64,000 bases of DNA from Actinophytocola xinjiangensis (GTDB lineage: Bacteria; Actinomycetota; Actinomycetes; Mycobacteriales; Pseudonocardiaceae), in the NCBI RefSeq assembly GCF_001921215.1, contig NZ_MSIF01000017.1, positions 124,001-188,000 of the forward strand, read 5' to 3'. Position 1 is the first letter of the stretch. Each line of letters begins with the position of its first letter. Of this stretch, positions 62,756 to 64,000 are shown one piece after another. Under the pieces are notes generated by a model. The model ran no database searches and was not told where the DNA came from. It saw only the letters and a program-made list of their open reading frames with translations. A program made the translations under genes and the position numbers.

Positions 62756-63507
62756 CAGGTGGCCTCGACTCTCGCTGGCTGCCGGCTCTCCCGAGCGGAG
62801 CTGACGGCCACCCGCAGCAGGCGCACCGCGAGCGCCATCAATATCAGCATCTCAAGTCCGAACAGCGCACGCTGAACGAGACCGGAGACACCCCGCCCGT
62901 CCAGCACACCAGGGATCGCCAGGCTGGGGAAGACGTCCGGCAGCCGGCACGCCAGATACCCGGCTGCCAGGCCCATCGCCACCATCGCCAGCCGGCGGAC
63001 CACCCGGGCGGTGCGCTGCCACCGGGGGTCGCCGGCCAGGCGCCTGGCCAGGGTGAGGCCCGCCAGGGGCAGGCTCACGAACAGTGACGCCCCGGCCACC
63101 TGGTGGATCACCCCGGAGGTGCTGACGATGGACTTGCCGTTGTCGGTCGGGAAGATCGCGCACAGGGTGAGGCTGGTGCACCAGACCCCGAACAGTGCCG
63201 TGGCCGCCCCGCCGAGCCGGATGCCGACCGCGCGCAGGCCGACGAGCATCAGCACGGTGCCGGCCGCCAGCACGATCACCGAGGTGGCGAACTCCTCGCG
63301 GCCGTCACCGTAGAAGACGTAGTAGCTGACCGCGCGGGAGAACGGGTCGACCTCGCTGGCGAACTGGATGTTCAGGTAGGTCATCGTCGCCAGGGAGCGG
63401 ACCATCGCCACGAGCGAGAGCAGCGACAACCCGGCCGAGAGCGCCAGCAGCCCACCCAGCCACGGTCCGCGCCTGGTTCTGGGTACCCGCGTTCCCCCGT
63501 CCACCAC
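62755..63507 (-). CDS. DUF998 membrane protein
   Basis: A 250-residue protein with six membrane segments and FPTDNGKSIVSTSGVIHQVAG, the DUF998 signature with polar residues in the membrane. Start at 63507; the basic N-terminus (RTRRGP) fits an inside orientation. It is coupled to the DMT transporter by a one-base overlap, so both probably serve one task. Confidence 0.85.
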   Translation of the reverse strand: MVDGGTRVPRTRRGPWLGGLLALSAGLSLLSLVAMVRSLATMTYLNIQFASEVDPFSRAVSYYVFYGDGREEFATSVIVLAAGTVLMLVGLRAVGIRLGGAATALFGVWCTSLTLCAIFPTDNGKSIVSTSGVIHQVAGASLFVSLPLAGLTLARRLAGDPRWQRTARVVRRLAMVAMGLAAGYLACRLPDVFPSLAIPGVLDGRGVSGLVQRALFGLEMLILMALAVRLLRVAVSSARESRQPARVEAT

Positions 63508-63596
63508 TCCCCCCGCTGGTCGTGCCTACCTACGATCAACGTGCGTAGCCACGAACAGATTCCCGTACCGGACCTGAGAACCGCCTCAGTCCCGCT

Positions 63597-63992
63597 CTAG
63601 CCGTTCCAGATCTGCACCCCCGTGACCACGTACGGCGCGGCCGGCACGAAGGTGCCGCCGCCGGGATAGGTGGCGAACTCGCCCTCGGTGGCGCAGTCGC
63701 GTGCCTGGTAGACGGTGACCGGTCTGGACGTTCGATTGACGAACGAGCGCGCCTCGAGCGCGCCGGGCAGCGGTAGGCACTCCTCGGGATTGGCGTTCGC
63801 CAGTGCTATTCGGTGAACATCACCGGAGTAGTCCTCTTCGGACCACAGGCAGAACTCGCCGCGTTCGCACGGGTCCGCCTCGCGTGCCGCGGCGACGGCC
63901 GGCGCGGCCAGGGCGGCCGTGGCCATGGTGGTGGCCACGGTGGCGCAGGCGGTGGCGCAGATGGTGGCCAGACGGATGACGGTGGTGTTCAT
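63597..63992 (-). CDS. Secreted I36-type (beta-gamma-crystallin-like) protein
   Basis: A 131-residue exported protein. Signal peptide to about residue 36 (Ala-rich, cleavage near VAAA). The mature part has CERGEFCLWSEEDYSG, the Cys-bracketed motif of peptidase inhibitor family I36, and later YQARDCATEGEFATYPGG. Four Cys can form two disulfides. Inhibitor activity is inferred only from the family. Start ATG 63992. Confidence 0.8.
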   Translation of the reverse strand: MNTTVIRLATICATACATVATTMATAALAAPAVAAAREADPCERGEFCLWSEEDYSGDVHRIALANANPEECLPLPGALEARSFVNRTSRPVTVYQARDCATEGEFATYPGGGTFVPAAPYVVTGVQIWNG

Positions 63993-64000
63993 CGGACATG

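Noticed and set aside
1-64000. tRNA, rRNA, CRISPR arrays, insertion sequences, prophage genes
   Set aside because: Looked for cloverleaf-like arms, evenly spaced repeats and transposase or integrase motifs; none convincing.

Overview
The window is very GC-rich, densely packed actinobacterial chromosome with many GTG starts. It also shows many 4-base ATGA or GTGA overlaps and many start codons sitting 6-8 bases after a -10-like box. Gene content points to the Pseudonocardiales or a close relative. That placement is inferred from gene families and gene order; no rRNA or tRNA is present to test it. No CRISPR array, insertion sequence, integrase or phage gene was found, and no gene-free stretch exceeds 300 bases.

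Layout. Bases 1-4.1 kb hold the end of an ABC-2 type permease and a leftward thiamine importer (thiB-thiP-thiQ) behind a TPP riboswitch. From 4.2 to 10.1 kb there is a pterin dehydratase, a PhoD-like phosphatase coupled to a SUKH-domain protein, a secreted hydrolase, a NIPSNAP protein and two small orphan ORFs. From 10.1 to 14.6 kb lies a compact accessory island. It has an AbiE-like type IV toxin-antitoxin pair, a spare methionine aminopeptidase divergent from an XRE regulator, and a HipBA pair. Each of the three units has its own palindromic operator-like site. From 14.6 to 29.6 kb come a GNAT acetyltransferase, ychF, a large secreted subtilase, an Ada-AlkA fusion, a VOC protein, a LacI regulator divergent from two small-molecule kinases, sbcDC and rmuC.

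From 29.8 to 34.2 kb the order DUF6542, ispH, lipid-droplet protein, xseA, xseB matches, from memory, the Rv1111c-Rv1107c block of Mycobacterium tuberculosis, except that an extra ORF sits between xseA and xseB. From 36 to 60 kb the order again follows mycobacteria (Rv1211-Rv1238): DUF3117, glgM/glgC, O-methyltransferase, sigE-rseA-htrA-tatB, mrp, DUF1003, MgtE-N/CBS protein, a general-stress membrane protein and lpqY-sugABC. Lineage-specific genes are interleaved: marR, an APH-like kinase, two malyl-CoA-lyase-like genes, a slipin, a zinc ribbon and an acyl-CoA dehydrogenase. The last 4 kb carry a SARP-type regulator, two membrane proteins and a secreted I36-type protein.

Functional themes. 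Envelope stress is represented by sigE with its zinc anti-sigma factor, HtrA and TatB. Alpha-glucan and trehalose metabolism is represented by GlgC, GlgM and LpqY-SugABC. DNA repair is represented by Ada-AlkA, SbcCD, RmuC and ExoVII. The most unusual region is the 10.1-14.6 kb island, where three self-regulated effector modules lie side by side.
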